NCBI RefSeq assembly: GCF_002291145.1
Contig: NZ_NTGE01000133.1
Location: 1-64,000, forward strand
Direction: 5' to 3'
Origin: Streptomyces sp. SA15
GTDB taxonomy: Bacteria > Actinomycetota > Actinomycetes > Streptomycetales > Streptomycetaceae
Length of the DNA: 64,000 nt
Part shown: positions 33,925 through 42,393 of the stretch, one piece after another
How positions within the stretch are numbered: the stretch's first letter is position 1
Layout: the number at the start of each line of letters is the position of its first letter
Notes under the pieces: model-generated
Database searches by the model: none
What the model saw: only the letters and a program-made list of their open reading frames with translations
What the model was told of the DNA's origin: nothing
Made by a program: the position numbers and the translations under genes

Positions 33925-33967
33925 TCCTGGTCGTCCATCAGGGGGCGCCTGCTCGTGCGCCGGACAG

Positions 33968-34412
33968 TCACGTGAAAGACGGCCACCGATCGGCGGCCCA
34001 CTCGAGCCAGCCCGGCCAACCAGGAGGCGGACCGCCGATTTGTGTCCCTCGAGTTCCGCGGCGTCGGGCTCCTCGAACAGCGTCCTCCAACGCAAGAGGT
34101 CCGCCTCGCTCATCGGGAAGGTCTGATCGGGAGTGGTCGACTGGCGATGGACGATCCGAGCGCGTTGGGTCCGAAGTCCAGGACCACGTTGGTTCCGAGC
34201 CTCAGTGCCTCCAGAGCAAGCGAGAGCAGCCGTCCTTCCAGGACATCGCGCTTCCCGTCCGCCTCCGACTCGCCGAACAGCGGAATCATCCACTCATCAG
34301 GCGTCAGCCGCAGCGCGCTGTGCTCCTTGGCCAGTTGCCGAGCCCTCGTGGTCTTTCCGGCCCCCGGCAGGCCGACTGTCAGGAACAACGTGGTCACACC
34401 CGGATCGTTCAT
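33968..34412 (-). pseudogene. Broken P-loop ATPase/kinase gene
   Basis: The ATG at 34412 opens an AAA/zeta-like ATPase with Walker A GLPGAGKTT, then TPDEWMIPLFGESEADGKRDVLEG and LGTNVVLDFG. After DFG (about 34170) the frame runs to a short unrelated end. The family-like continuation RIVHRQSTTPDQTFPMSEADLLRWRTLFEEPDAAELEG lies in another minus frame (about 34155-34040), and the usual C-terminus PPGWPGWLEWAADRWPSFT is in a further frame, ending at 33968. The central part (about 30 residues between DFG and RIVHRQ) is missing. So one deletion and two frame changes are needed; a sequencing error alone is unlikely. Confidence 0.75.
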
Positions 34413-34487
34413 GGAAACCACGCGGAGGACAACTGCTCGCTTCGAGGATGCACGCGCGCACCGCACCGCGGGGGTTGGTGCCGGCGG

Positions 34488-34898
34488 TCACCCCCTAGCG
34501 GCACCGGCTCCCGCCCCGGGGGACCTGCCGCCCAGCCCCGGGATCAGCACCGCCGCCACCGCCAGGTGCATCAGAGCGAGGGAGACCCGGGTGCCGCCGT
34601 CCATGCCGTCGCCGATGAACGGCAGGAAGGACACGGCCAGTACGGCGCCGGCCACCCCGGTCCAGATCGCGCGGGCGCGCCGCGCCCCGAACCGCTCCAG
34701 GGCGGCCAGCAGTCCCCAGCCGGCAAGCGACGCGAGCAGTGCGACGACCGCCACGGGCACGGCGCCGATGTCGAGCGTCTGCTCGCCGTCGGCGATCCGC
34801 AGCCGGTGTCCCAGCAGTGGGTCCGCGACCAGCCACACCAGGACGGGGGCCAGGACGGCCAGGGCCGTAACCCCCAGGCGCCTTCTCCGCGCGCTCAC
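34488..34898 (-). CDS. DUF6069-like small membrane protein
   Basis: 136 residues with four hydrophobic segments (LGVTALAVLAPVLVWLVA, VAVVALLASLAGWGLLAAL, WTGVAGAVLAVSFLPF, LALMHLAVAAVLIPG). The shape matches the actinobacterial DUF6069 group; function is unknown. The ATG overlaps the TetR stop (ATGA), so it is co-transcribed with that regulator and may be its target or sensor partner. It ends with an Ala/Gly-rich tail. Confidence 0.7.
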   Translation of the reverse strand: MSARRRRLGVTALAVLAPVLVWLVADPLLGHRLRIADGEQTLDIGAVPVAVVALLASLAGWGLLAALERFGARRARAIWTGVAGAVLAVSFLPFIGDGMDGGTRVSLALMHLAVAAVLIPGLGGRSPGAGAGAARG

Positions 34899-35506
34899 TT
34901 GGCGCCCCCCGAGAGCGCCCCGTGCAGGAAGACCTCCACCAGCTCCTGCGGGGTCAGGTCGGGCTCGTCCTCCGTACGCGGCTGGGTGAAGAGCAGCCCG
35001 AAGAAGAGGGCCGCGATCTGCTCCGGCGGCCGACGCAGGGCGGCCTTGTCGGGCTCCAGCAGCTCCGCGAGGGCCGCGTGGATACGGGTCGTCGACTCGT
35101 TGCGGCCCGCGCCGCGCACCGTTCCGGGGTGCTTGCCGCCGCGATGCCCCAGCGAGCCGGCGATCGCACCCATCCTGGACATGTGCGCCTGCAGCGCCTC
35201 GGCCGCCTCCGCGAGCCGGTCGGGCAGCGGCTGGGATACGTCGATCGCGTCGAGCTCGCGGACCGCGTGCTCGGGGGAGAGCGCCTCGGCCATGCAGGCC
35301 TGCAGCAGCTCGTCCTTGTCGGCGAAGACCCGGAAGATCGTGCCCTCGCCGATGCCGGCGGCGCGGGCGATCTTCGCGGTCGTCACCGCGGCGCCGTACT
35401 CGGCGATCAGCGGGATCGCGGTCTGGATGATCATTTCGCGGCGCTGCTGCGGCGACATGCCGGGGGCGCGGCGGCGGGTGGCCTGGTTCTCCTTAGGTGC
35501 TGTCAT
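34895..35506 (-). CDS. TetR-family regulator
   Basis: 203 residues. Residues about 20-65 are the helix-turn-helix (QRREMIIQTAIPLIAEYGAAVTTAKIARAAGIGEGTIFRVFADKDELL); the rest is an effector-binding helical domain. The start has no ribosome binding site: -10 TACTCT ends 7 nt before the ATG, so the mRNA is probably leaderless. Two palindromic operators fill the promoter (35521-35560), which indicates self-repression. It is followed by a coupled membrane protein gene. Confidence 0.9.
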   Translation of the reverse strand: MTAPKENQATRRRAPGMSPQQRREMIIQTAIPLIAEYGAAVTTAKIARAAGIGEGTIFRVFADKDELLQACMAEALSPEHAVRELDAIDVSQPLPDRLAEAAEALQAHMSRMGAIAGSLGHRGGKHPGTVRGAGRNESTTRIHAALAELLEPDKAALRRPPEQIAALFFGLLFTQPRTEDEPDLTPQELVEVFLHGALSGGAK

Positions 35507-35513
35507 GACCGCG

Positions 35514-35560
35514 AGAGTACGGAGTGAGTGCTCACTCCGTCAATGAGTGAGCACTCACTC
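35514..35560 (-). promoter_or_regulatory. Self-regulated tetR promoter with two operators
   Basis: Minus strand: -35 TTGACG (35543-35538), 18-bp spacer, -10 TACTCT (35519-35514), ATG at 35506. GGAGTGAGTGCTCACTCC (35521-35538) fills the spacer and GAGTGAGCACTCACTC (35545-35560) lies just upstream of the -35. Both have 7-8 bp arms and form a mirrored pair, the usual picture for TetR-type repression. Confidence 0.85.
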
Positions 35561-35755
35561 CGCTCACCTTTCCCGTACTCGGCTGCTTGTCGAAGGCATC
35601 GCCGAGTAACGGCCGCATCTGACTGGCAGTAGTTGACCGCAAGGTCAGTGGACGGGGACTGCGCACAGCGGACGCTCGTCGCCGTCGTCGGGCTTGGTGG
35701 CCTCAACGGGCTTGCGGAGGGCGCGTCCGAGAAAGTACGGACTTCGCCCAAAACG

Positions 35756-36199
35756 CTAAGCGGTCGCCCCCAGCATCCGCCGCAGCAAATCCCGCAAAGC
35801 CAGCCGCTCCCCCTCGGACAACCCCGCAAGCGGCTCCCGCGCGAACCGCAACCCCTCCCGCAGCTCCCGGGCCACCCGTCGCCCCTCCTCCGTCGCCGCG
35901 GCCACCTTCACGCGGCGGTCCGCCGGGGCCGCGCGCCGCTCCACCAGGCCGCGCGACTCCAGCCGGTCCACGATCCCGGTCACGTTCGACGGCTCGCACT
36001 TCAGTTTCTGCGCCAGCTTCCGCATCGGCAGCGGCTCCAGCGACAGCAGGCTCAGCAGTCGCGCCTGCGCGCCGGTCAGCGCGTGCTCGGCCGCCGCGTC
36101 CTCGTAGTCCTCGTAGAAGCGCGCCACGACGTCACCGATGAGTTCTACGACCTCCATGGTCAGCGCGTCGGGTCGGCGGGTCTTCTCGGGTGTGGCCAT
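35756..36199 (-). CDS. MarR-family regulator
   Basis: 147 residues with a MarR winged helix (GAQARLLSLLSLEPLPMRKLAQKLKCEPSNVTGIVDRLESRGLVERRAAPADRRVK). The C-terminus is helical for dimerisation. It is divergent from an NADP-dependent oxidoreductase, a common MarR-target pairing. The ATG at 36199 has no ribosome binding site; TACCCT (36212-36207) ends 7 nt upstream, so it is probably leaderless. The operators between the two genes (36229-36267) suggest control of both. The 190 bp upstream of its tail (35565-35755) hold no recognisable gene. Confidence 0.9.
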   Translation of the reverse strand: MATPEKTRRPDALTMEVVELIGDVVARFYEDYEDAAAEHALTGAQARLLSLLSLEPLPMRKLAQKLKCEPSNVTGIVDRLESRGLVERRAAPADRRVKVAAATEEGRRVARELREGLRFAREPLAGLSEGERLALRDLLRRMLGATA

Positions 36200-36206
36200 G
36201 GGATCC

Positions 36207-36267
36207 AGGGTACCCGGTTACTTGACATCCTGAAATATTTAGAGGCATGGTTGTTTCAGGTACTGAA
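36207..36267. promoter_or_regulatory. Divergent marR/oxidoreductase operator region
   Basis: Minus -10 TACCCT (36212-36207) serves marR. For the plus strand TTGACA is at 36222-36227. CCTGAAATATTTAGAGG (36229-36245) is a near palindrome around AAATATTT, and TTCAGGTACTGAA (36255-36267) has 5-bp arms TTCAG/CTGAA. Both lie where a MarR dimer could block both promoters. Confidence 0.6.
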
Positions 36268-36287
36268 GTAAATGGAAAGGCTCCGTC

Positions 36288-37286
36288 ATGCTCAACCGCG
36301 AATGGCACCTGCTCAGCCGTCCCGTCGGCTGGCCCAAGCCAGAGGACTTCGCCCTGGTCGAGACGGAGGCCCCGACGCCGGGTGAGGGCCAGGTGCTGGT
36401 GCGGAACAAGTACCTCTCCGTCGACCCGTACATGCGCGGCCGCATGAGCGACGCCAAGTCCTACGTCGCTCCCTTCGAGCTGGGCAAGGTCATGGAGGGC
36501 GGCGCGGTCGGTGAGGTCGTTGCCTCCAACACCGAGGGCATCGCGGTCGGCGACCACGTCCTGCACATGCTCGGCTGGCGGGAGTACGCCGCCGTGGACG
36601 CCAAGAAGGCCGTCAAGGTCGACCCGGAGGCGGCGCCGCTGAGCGCCTACCTCGGCGTGCTCGGCATGACGGGCCTGACCGCGTACGCGGGTCTCCTGCG
36701 CGTCGGCGCCTTCAAAGAGGGCGACGCGGTCTTCGTCTCCGGCGCCGCCGGTGCCGTCGGCAGCCAGGTCGGCCAGATCGCCAAGCTCAAGGGCGCCTCC
36801 CGCGTCATCGGATCCGCCGGCTCCGACGAGAAGGTGAAGCTCCTCGTCGAGGAGTACGGCTTCGACGCCGCCTTCAACTACAAGAACGGCCCGGTCCGGG
36901 AGCAGCTCAAGGAGGCCGCCCCGGACGGCATCGACGTCTACTTCGACAACGTCGGCGGCGAGCACCTCGAGGCCGCGATCGGCGCGCTCAACCTGCGGGG
37001 CCGGGCCGTGATCTGCGGCATGATCTCGCAGTACAACGCGACCGAGCCGACTCCCGGCCCGCGCAACATGGTCAAGATCCTGCAGAACCGGCTCCGCGTC
37101 GAGGGCGTTCTGGTCGGCGACCACTACGACCTCCAGCCGGAGTTCGTCCAGGAGGTCGGCCCCTGGGTCGCCTCGGGAGCGCTCAAGTACCGCGAGACGG
37201 TCGTCGAGGGCATCGAGAACAACCTGGAGGCGTTCCTGGGCGTCCTGCGCGGCGACAACACGGGAAAGATGATCGTCAAGCTGTGA
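36288..37286 (+). CDS. NADP-dependent oxidoreductase (MDR, CurA/prostaglandin-reductase-like)
   Basis: 332 residues of the zinc-free medium-chain family: VDPYMRGRMSD near 45, LGVLGMTGLTAYAGL near 125, NADP-binding SGAAGAVGSQVGQIAK near 150, YFDNVGGEHLEA near 225. Such enzymes reduce the double bond of enones or 2-alkenals with NADPH, often for detoxification. AAAGG precedes the ATG. It is divergently paired with a MarR regulator and followed by a strong terminator, so it is a single-gene unit probably induced by a reactive or phenolic compound. Confidence 0.9.
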   Translation: MLNREWHLLSRPVGWPKPEDFALVETEAPTPGEGQVLVRNKYLSVDPYMRGRMSDAKSYVAPFELGKVMEGGAVGEVVASNTEGIAVGDHVLHMLGWREYAAVDAKKAVKVDPEAAPLSAYLGVLGMTGLTAYAGLLRVGAFKEGDAVFVSGAAGAVGSQVGQIAKLKGASRVIGSAGSDEKVKLLVEEYGFDAAFNYKNGPVREQLKEAAPDGIDVYFDNVGGEHLEAAIGALNLRGRAVICGMISQYNATEPTPGPRNMVKILQNRLRVEGVLVGDHYDLQPEFVQEVGPWVASGALKYRETVVEGIENNLEAFLGVLRGDNTGKMIVKL

Positions 37287-37322
37287 GCATGACCGTGACG
37301 CCCGGCTGACCGCGTTCGTTGC

Positions 37323-37373
37323 ATACGACGAGAGGCCGCACCCCTGGACGTGGGGTGCGGCCTCTCGTCGTAT
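37323..37373. terminator. 22-bp perfect hairpin, bidirectional terminator
   Basis: A perfect 22-bp stem (37323-37344 with 37352-37373) and a 7-nt loop, between the 3' ends of the convergent oxidoreductase and serine hydrolase genes. The outer bases ATACGACGAGAGG / CCTCTCGTCGTAT supply some A/T at the base of the stem on both sides. Confidence 0.92.
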
Positions 37374-37405
37374 GGCAGTACGACTGTGAAGGCGTCGTAC
37401 GTCGA

Positions 37406-38557
37406 TCAGCTCGCCAGCGCCGCGCTGTGCACCGCCCTCACCAGCCGCTCGTTCTCCGGCGCCGCCCCGCCCGGGTAGGCGCACCGCCGCCGCGTGTAGC
37501 CGTACGCCAGTCCGCTGCGCGGGTCCGCGAAGGCCTGTGACCCGCCGGCTCCGCTGTGCCCGAACGTGCCGGCGCCCAGGAACGGGTACCAGGCGTCGGC
37601 CGTGGCCTGGAAACCGAGGCCGAACGAGCGGTGCGTGCGGGCCACCAGGTCGTATCCGATCGAGTGGATCTGCCCGACCTCGGCGACCGTGTCCGGCTTC
37701 AGCAGCGGCGGACGCCCGTCCACCTCGCTGATCGCCGCCGCGTACATCCCGGCGAGCCCGCGCGCGGCGGCGACCCCGCCCGCCGACGCCGGACCCTTGG
37801 CGCGCACGGTACGGGAGTTGGCGTGATCCACCAGCTCACCCGGCTGAGGCACATGCGTGTTGTACGCGATCGAGGTGAGCGTGTGCGGCCCCTTCGGCAC
37901 CGAGTCCAGTACCGCCTGCTGCTCCGCGGTCGGCGTCATCGGCTGCACGGACCGGAAGCGGATCTCCAGCGCCTCGGGCAGCCCCAGGTGGAAGTCCAGC
38001 CCGTACGGCGCCCGCACCCGCTCCTCGTACACCTCCTGGAGCGTATGGCCGGTGGCACGCCGTACGACCTCGCCGGTGAGCGCGCCCAGGGTGAGCGCGT
38101 GATAACCGAAGGCCGTGCCCGGACGCCAGAACGGCCGCTGGTCCGCCAGCCGTTCGGCGACCGCACGGTCGTCGGCCAGTTCGTCCCGGGTGAACCCGGC
38201 ATCGATCCCGATCAGCCCCGCCCGGTGCGTGAGCAGGTCGCGCAGCGTCAGCGCGCCCTTGCCCTCGGCCCCGAACTCCGGCCAGTAGTACGTGACTTTG
38301 CGGTCGAGTTCGAGCGTCCCGTCCTGCACGAGGAGCGCGGCCACGAGGTGCGCGGCACCCTTGGTCGACGAGAACACGCCGTAGAGGGAGTCGGCGGTAA
38401 CGCCGTCGCCCACCCACAGGTCGACGACTTTGCGACCGTGCGCATACGCGCACAACTGCCCCTCGTAGTCCGGCCGCTCCTCGGCAACGAACGCGGCGAA
38501 CTCCTCACGTACCGCCTCGAAGCCGTCCGCGACGGTGCCGTGGATCTCTTGCGTCAT
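37406..38557 (-). CDS. Serine hydrolase, class C beta-lactamase/EstB family
   Basis: 383 residues without a signal peptide. The SxxK nucleophile motif is Ser63-S-T-Lys66 (FSSTKGA), the YxN-like tyrosine is Tyr152 (GYHALTLG), and the third motif HSGAGG is near residue 345. In this family the enzymes are usually esterases or peptidases rather than beta-lactamases. It overlaps the M14 carboxypeptidase stop by ATGA, so the two are co-transcribed. The substrate is unknown. Confidence 0.85.
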   Translation of the reverse strand: MTQEIHGTVADGFEAVREEFAAFVAEERPDYEGQLCAYAHGRKVVDLWVGDGVTADSLYGVFSSTKGAAHLVAALLVQDGTLELDRKVTYYWPEFGAEGKGALTLRDLLTHRAGLIGIDAGFTRDELADDRAVAERLADQRPFWRPGTAFGYHALTLGALTGEVVRRATGHTLQEVYEERVRAPYGLDFHLGLPEALEIRFRSVQPMTPTAEQQAVLDSVPKGPHTLTSIAYNTHVPQPGELVDHANSRTVRAKGPASAGGVAAARGLAGMYAAAISEVDGRPPLLKPDTVAEVGQIHSIGYDLVARTHRSFGLGFQATADAWYPFLGAGTFGHSGAGGSQAFADPRSGLAYGYTRRRCAYPGGAAPENERLVRAVHSAALAS

Positions 38558-41172
38558 CCGCTCTCCTCACCTGTACCGCTGCTCGCGGGTGCCACTGTAA
38601 ACAAGGCCCGTGCGACCTGCGCGAATTGCCCCTTGGGATGGTCCCGGAAAAGGGGCTCGGTGCCGAACAGGACGGCCTGCGGACCGCTGACGACCGAGGC
38701 CTGCCCCGCGGCCTGCGCGGGACCGCCCGAACCGTCCTCCGACGGCCGCCAGTGCCCCGAGGCGAGCGGGTTTCCGGTCGCATACGACTGCTCCACCCGG
38801 ACCTCGGGCCCGAGATCGGCGAACCAGACGGGCGCGTAGACGAACCCGTGGTCCGGCGCCCCGGCCGTGACCGGCCCCGAATTCACCACGCGCACCACGC
38901 CGTTGGCGTCCCCGTTGCCCTCGACCGGCTTGGCGGCCAGGAGCCCAGTCGCCGCGTTGAGGTCCGCCCCCGTGGTTCCGCGCCCGACCAGACCGTGACC
39001 GGCGGCGAGGAACGCGTCCAGGGCTGTGCGGGCAGCCGTGTTCAGGGAGCCGTGATCCAGCCCCGCCGAGACGAACAGCACATCCGCCGTGGACCAGTCG
39101 AAGCCCGCGTTCAGTACGGCCGTCGAGACCGGCGTGACCTCGAAGTTCATCTCCCGCAGCGCGAACAGCTCACCCGGCGTCACGGCCGCGGCCACGCGGA
39201 GGCGGCGCAGCTCGGTGGTGCCGGTCGCCCTCGTCGCGTCGAAGGAGACGTCGTACGTCCGGGCCGCGACCGCCGCGCGGGAACGCGCCGCCGCCGGCAC
39301 GATCGCACTGCCGTCGGCGGCCTGCCGTACCCGAACGCCTTGCTGAAGAAGGGAGTTGAGCGCCGCGATCTCCCGCGGGTCGTCGAGCCGCAGCCGCAGG
39401 TCGCCGCGCGGGGCGACGTAACCGACGTCCGCGGCCTCGTGAACCGCCCGCAGCGGCGCGCCGTACAGGCTCCCGGACGTCACCGGCTCCACCGTGGCGC
39501 CCCACAGGCGGCCCAGGCTCCAGCCCGAGATGTCGTACATCACCGAGACCTTGTCGCTGATGTCCCGCCCGTCGGCGAGCAGCACGTTCGCCAGCCCCCG
39601 CTTGGGCTGGCGCATGTCGACGACGTAACTGCCCTTGGCGTACGTCCGTCCGGCGAGCCGAAAGGCGTGGGTCGCGCGGGTGACGCGGACGTCGTTGGCG
39701 AAGAGGTGGTCGACGAGACGGGCGGCGGCGGTGGCGGAGCGCTGGGAGCCACCGGTGCCGGTGCCGGTTCCGGCCGGAATGACGTACGCGCGCGGGAAGT
39801 CCGTGGTGTAGACGTCCTCGGGGCCGATGCCCGGGACGCCGGGGACGGTCTCTTCCGACACCGGGACCTGCTCGGCGCCCGCCGCCCCGCGCCGGAAGAC
39901 CTCGATCTGGTCGGCGACGAGGGAGGTGCGGTGGGTGCGGACGAAGTCGAGGGTGGCGTCGATGGCGGCGCCCGCCACGTCCACGTTGATCGCGGACCGG
40001 CGGCGCAGTTCGGCCTCCGGGAGGCTGCTGTAGGCGGCGTTGTTGACCGCCAGCGGTATCTCCACCGTGTGCGCGGCGACCGTGCCGTGGAAGGCCGCGT
40101 ACTGCGGGGTGAAGATCGGCGGCCAGTCGTCCCAGCCCTCCTCCTGGTCCCGGAACGGGATCTGCGCGGGCTGCACGCCGTCCTTCGCGGGCGTGTAGCC
40201 GAGGCCGTTGACGGCCGCCTCCATGCCGAGCGCGTTGGCGTAGGTGTTCTTGAGGAAGAGGTCGTACTCGTAGTTCTCGCCGTGCGGGGGAGTGGTGGGC
40301 TCGATGAGCGTGCCGTTGACGTAACCGTGCAGGTCGAGCATGACGGCCGGCTGCTTGTCGATCTCGATTTGCCGCATCGCCCGCACCTCGGGCTGCGAGG
40401 CGGTGACGAAGTCCCGGTTCATGTCGAAGCCGTTGGCGTTGGCGCGGGTGCCGGCGATACGGCCGTCCGGGTTGGCGGTGATGTTGAAGTACAGGCGGCT
40501 GTGGGAGAGGAGGTCGCGCGTCTTCCGGTCGTCGGCGGTCGCGAGCCGCTCGATGAGCTTCAGGGAGGCGTCGGTGCCCTCCCACTCGTTGCCGTGGATG
40601 TTGTTGTTGACGAAGACGGGCGTCTTGTAACCCGCCTTGATCGCGGGGTCCTTGGCGGCCCGGGCCGGCGCGTTCTCGATCAGCTCGCGCATCCGCTCCT
40701 GGGCGCGGGCCTGGTGGGCGCTCTCCGGGGCGGTGACAGTGACGAGGTACAGCCGGTGCCCGCCGGCCGAGCGGCCCGCGACCTCGACGCTCACCCGGTC
40801 GCCGAGCCGCTGCAGGGCGTTCAGCTTCGGGGCGATGGCGTGGTAGGGGGTCAGGCCCAGCTTGATGGACTTGTCGGCGGGGTTCACCGGATCGGGGGTC
40901 AGCACCTGCTCGCGGGGATAGCCGCGCCCGGTGCCGGTGGTATCGGTGATGTCGGCGGTCGGGGCGGTGATGGCTCGCTCGGCGGCGCGCGCGGGGGCCT
41001 GGGCGGCGTGCCGGTCGATGGCGGGGCCCTCCCGGGTGACGGGGGGCTGGGGATCCGCACCAGCGGTGTGGGCGGCGAGGAGCAGTGAACTCGCCGTGGT
41101 GACGGCGAGCGTGGCGATCAGAACGGGTCTCGCAGGAACGGGTCTCGCAGGAACGGTTCTCGTGGTGCGCAC
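38554..41172 (-). CDS. Secreted M14 zinc carboxypeptidase
   Basis: 872 residues from a GTG at 41172 with GGAGGAGG about 5 nt upstream; any start further upstream lacks a site. Signal peptide about 15-40 (VLIATLAVTTASSLLLAAHTAGA). Zinc ligands His193-x-x-Glu196 (NIHGNEWEG) and His282 (LDLHGY). Substrate-binding Asn252-Arg253 is in GFDMNRDF, and the catalytic Glu is probably in HTVEIPLA near 385. The C-terminal 450 residues are an additional unassigned region. It likely trims peptides or peptidoglycan fragments outside the cell. The N-terminus has 15-bp tandem repeats coding RPVPARPV. It heads an operon with the serine hydrolase. Confidence 0.85.
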   Translation of the reverse strand: MRTTRTVPARPVPARPVLIATLAVTTASSLLLAAHTAGADPQPPVTREGPAIDRHAAQAPARAAERAITAPTADITDTTGTGRGYPREQVLTPDPVNPADKSIKLGLTPYHAIAPKLNALQRLGDRVSVEVAGRSAGGHRLYLVTVTAPESAHQARAQERMRELIENAPARAAKDPAIKAGYKTPVFVNNNIHGNEWEGTDASLKLIERLATADDRKTRDLLSHSRLYFNITANPDGRIAGTRANANGFDMNRDFVTASQPEVRAMRQIEIDKQPAVMLDLHGYVNGTLIEPTTPPHGENYEYDLFLKNTYANALGMEAAVNGLGYTPAKDGVQPAQIPFRDQEEGWDDWPPIFTPQYAAFHGTVAAHTVEIPLAVNNAAYSSLPEAELRRRSAINVDVAGAAIDATLDFVRTHRTSLVADQIEVFRRGAAGAEQVPVSEETVPGVPGIGPEDVYTTDFPRAYVIPAGTGTGTGGSQRSATAAARLVDHLFANDVRVTRATHAFRLAGRTYAKGSYVVDMRQPKRGLANVLLADGRDISDKVSVMYDISGWSLGRLWGATVEPVTSGSLYGAPLRAVHEAADVGYVAPRGDLRLRLDDPREIAALNSLLQQGVRVRQAADGSAIVPAAARSRAAVAARTYDVSFDATRATGTTELRRLRVAAAVTPGELFALREMNFEVTPVSTAVLNAGFDWSTADVLFVSAGLDHGSLNTAARTALDAFLAAGHGLVGRGTTGADLNAATGLLAAKPVEGNGDANGVVRVVNSGPVTAGAPDHGFVYAPVWFADLGPEVRVEQSYATGNPLASGHWRPSEDGSGGPAQAAGQASVVSGPQAVLFGTEPLFRDHPKGQFAQVARALFTVAPASSGTGEESG

Positions 41173-41357
41173 GCGTACCTCCTCCGGGGCTTCCTGAGAT
41201 CGGTACGGCGAGGTGTACCTGTTCGACTCAACCGCAACAAGAGGGACTTGGTGTCGTTGATGCCCCGGATGGCGCATCCCGAGGGGCTCGGACGGGGCAT
41301 GCTGAGGCCAGAGGAACACAAACCGCGGCGACGGCGTGTGAGGCGAGGAGAGAGCCC

Positions 41358-42221
41358 GTGGCAACGATCCCTTCGCTCCCCAGCAGGGACGACGTACTGC
41401 GCATGGCCCGCAACACCACCGACATCACCGGCCAACTGCTCGACACGGCCGGGAACATCACCAGAATCGCCCTCAACACCTTCGATCCACGGGACGGTTC
41501 GGGCAGCGAGGCGCTGCGCGTGCTGCGCGAGACGACCGCGGAACTGGCCGAGGCGAGCGCGTCCCCGCAGGCCCAGGAGGCCTTCTACCGGATCATCGAC
41601 ACACTGATGCGGCTGGGTACGAGCGGGGCGCCGCTCGCGGTGCACCCGGTGAGCGAGCCGGCCCAGGCGCTGCTGGCGGCGCTGGGCGACAGCCTGCTGC
41701 CGGTCCTGGACGCCGTGGAGCCCGCGGTCGAGGAGTTCGCGGCGGCGCTCGGCGACCTGGTCGAGGCGACGTCACCGCTGCTGCCCGCGACGGCGGGCGT
41801 GGCCGCGGGCGTGCTCCTCGCGCTCACGCCGGTGATCCGGGAGGCGGCCGAGGTACTGCGCGAGTCGTCCCCCGAGCTCAACCGCATCGCCGACGCCCTG
41901 ACGGCCGCGCTGGCCCCGCTGATGCCGCTCCAGGTGGCCCTGGCGGAACGCGCGGCCACGGCCGGCGCGGGCGTGCTCCGGGCGACGATCGCCCCGCTGG
42001 CCGACCTCACGGAGGCGGCAGCGGCGACGACGAAGGCGGCCCGCCCGGTGCTGATCGCGGGGGAGGAGCTGGTGGTGGCGGGCCTGGAACAGCTCCAGCC
42101 CATGCTGCTGGCGACGGCGTCCCGGGCGGGGCGGGTGGCGAGAGCGGCGGCGGTACGGGTGTCGGCGGCGGTGTCGCCTGCGGCGGACCAGGGTGTCGTG
42201 GTGGCGATGACGCCGGCGTAG
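41358..42221 (+). CDS. Ala-rich helical protein of unknown function
   Basis: 287 residues from a GTG at 41358 (GAGGAGAGA 6 nt upstream). Almost entirely Ala/Leu/Val/Glu/Thr helix with no signal peptide and no long membrane segment, except a mildly hydrophobic stretch at about 145-160 (AGVAAGVLLALTPVI). There is no cysteine and no known motif. It resembles phasin-like or apolipoprotein-like amphipathic proteins in composition only. It is divergent from the M14 gene; a dispersed repeat follows it. A structural or surface-binding role is possible but unproven. Confidence 0.6.
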   Translation: MATIPSLPSRDDVLRMARNTTDITGQLLDTAGNITRIALNTFDPRDGSGSEALRVLRETTAELAEASASPQAQEAFYRIIDTLMRLGTSGAPLAVHPVSEPAQALLAALGDSLLPVLDAVEPAVEEFAAALGDLVEATSPLLPATAGVAAGVLLALTPVIREAAEVLRESSPELNRIADALTAALAPLMPLQVALAERAATAGAGVLRATIAPLADLTEAAAATTKAARPVLIAGEELVVAGLEQLQPMLLATASRAGRVARAAAVRVSAAVSPAADQGVVVAMTPA

Positions 42222-42245
42222 ACCTTTCAGCCCGGCCGGCACCAC

Positions 42246-42350
42246 TCAGCCCGTCCGGCGTTTGAGGACGAGGCCCGTTCAGGGCCGACAGCGGGGGTCT
42301 GGGGGCGCAGCCCCCAGGAACGGGACGGGAAGGGGCGGAGGGGGCGAAAA
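42246..42350. repeat. Dispersed intergenic repeat, copy 1
   Basis: CAGCCCGTCCGGCGTTTGAGG, then GGTCTGGGGGCGCAGCCCCCAGG and GGGGCGGAGGGGGCGAAAA. A second copy with the same order of blocks is at 58844-58945. GGGGGC-GCA-GCCCCC is a strong hairpin. It follows the 3' end of the Ala-rich gene and is the likely terminator there. Confidence 0.85.
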
Positions 42351-42393
42351 CCCCATCCCGGAGCCCCCGCAGCGGAACGGTAAAGTGCCCCCC

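Noticed and set aside
35565..35755. Possible gene remnant between the tetR promoter and marR
   Set aside because: A minus frame (KPVEATKPDDGDERP...) looks coding-like for about 30 residues but is too short to assign.
37406..38557. True beta-lactamase
   Set aside because: The SxxK and HSGAGG motifs fit, but the lack of a signal peptide and the EstB-like pattern point to an esterase or peptidase.
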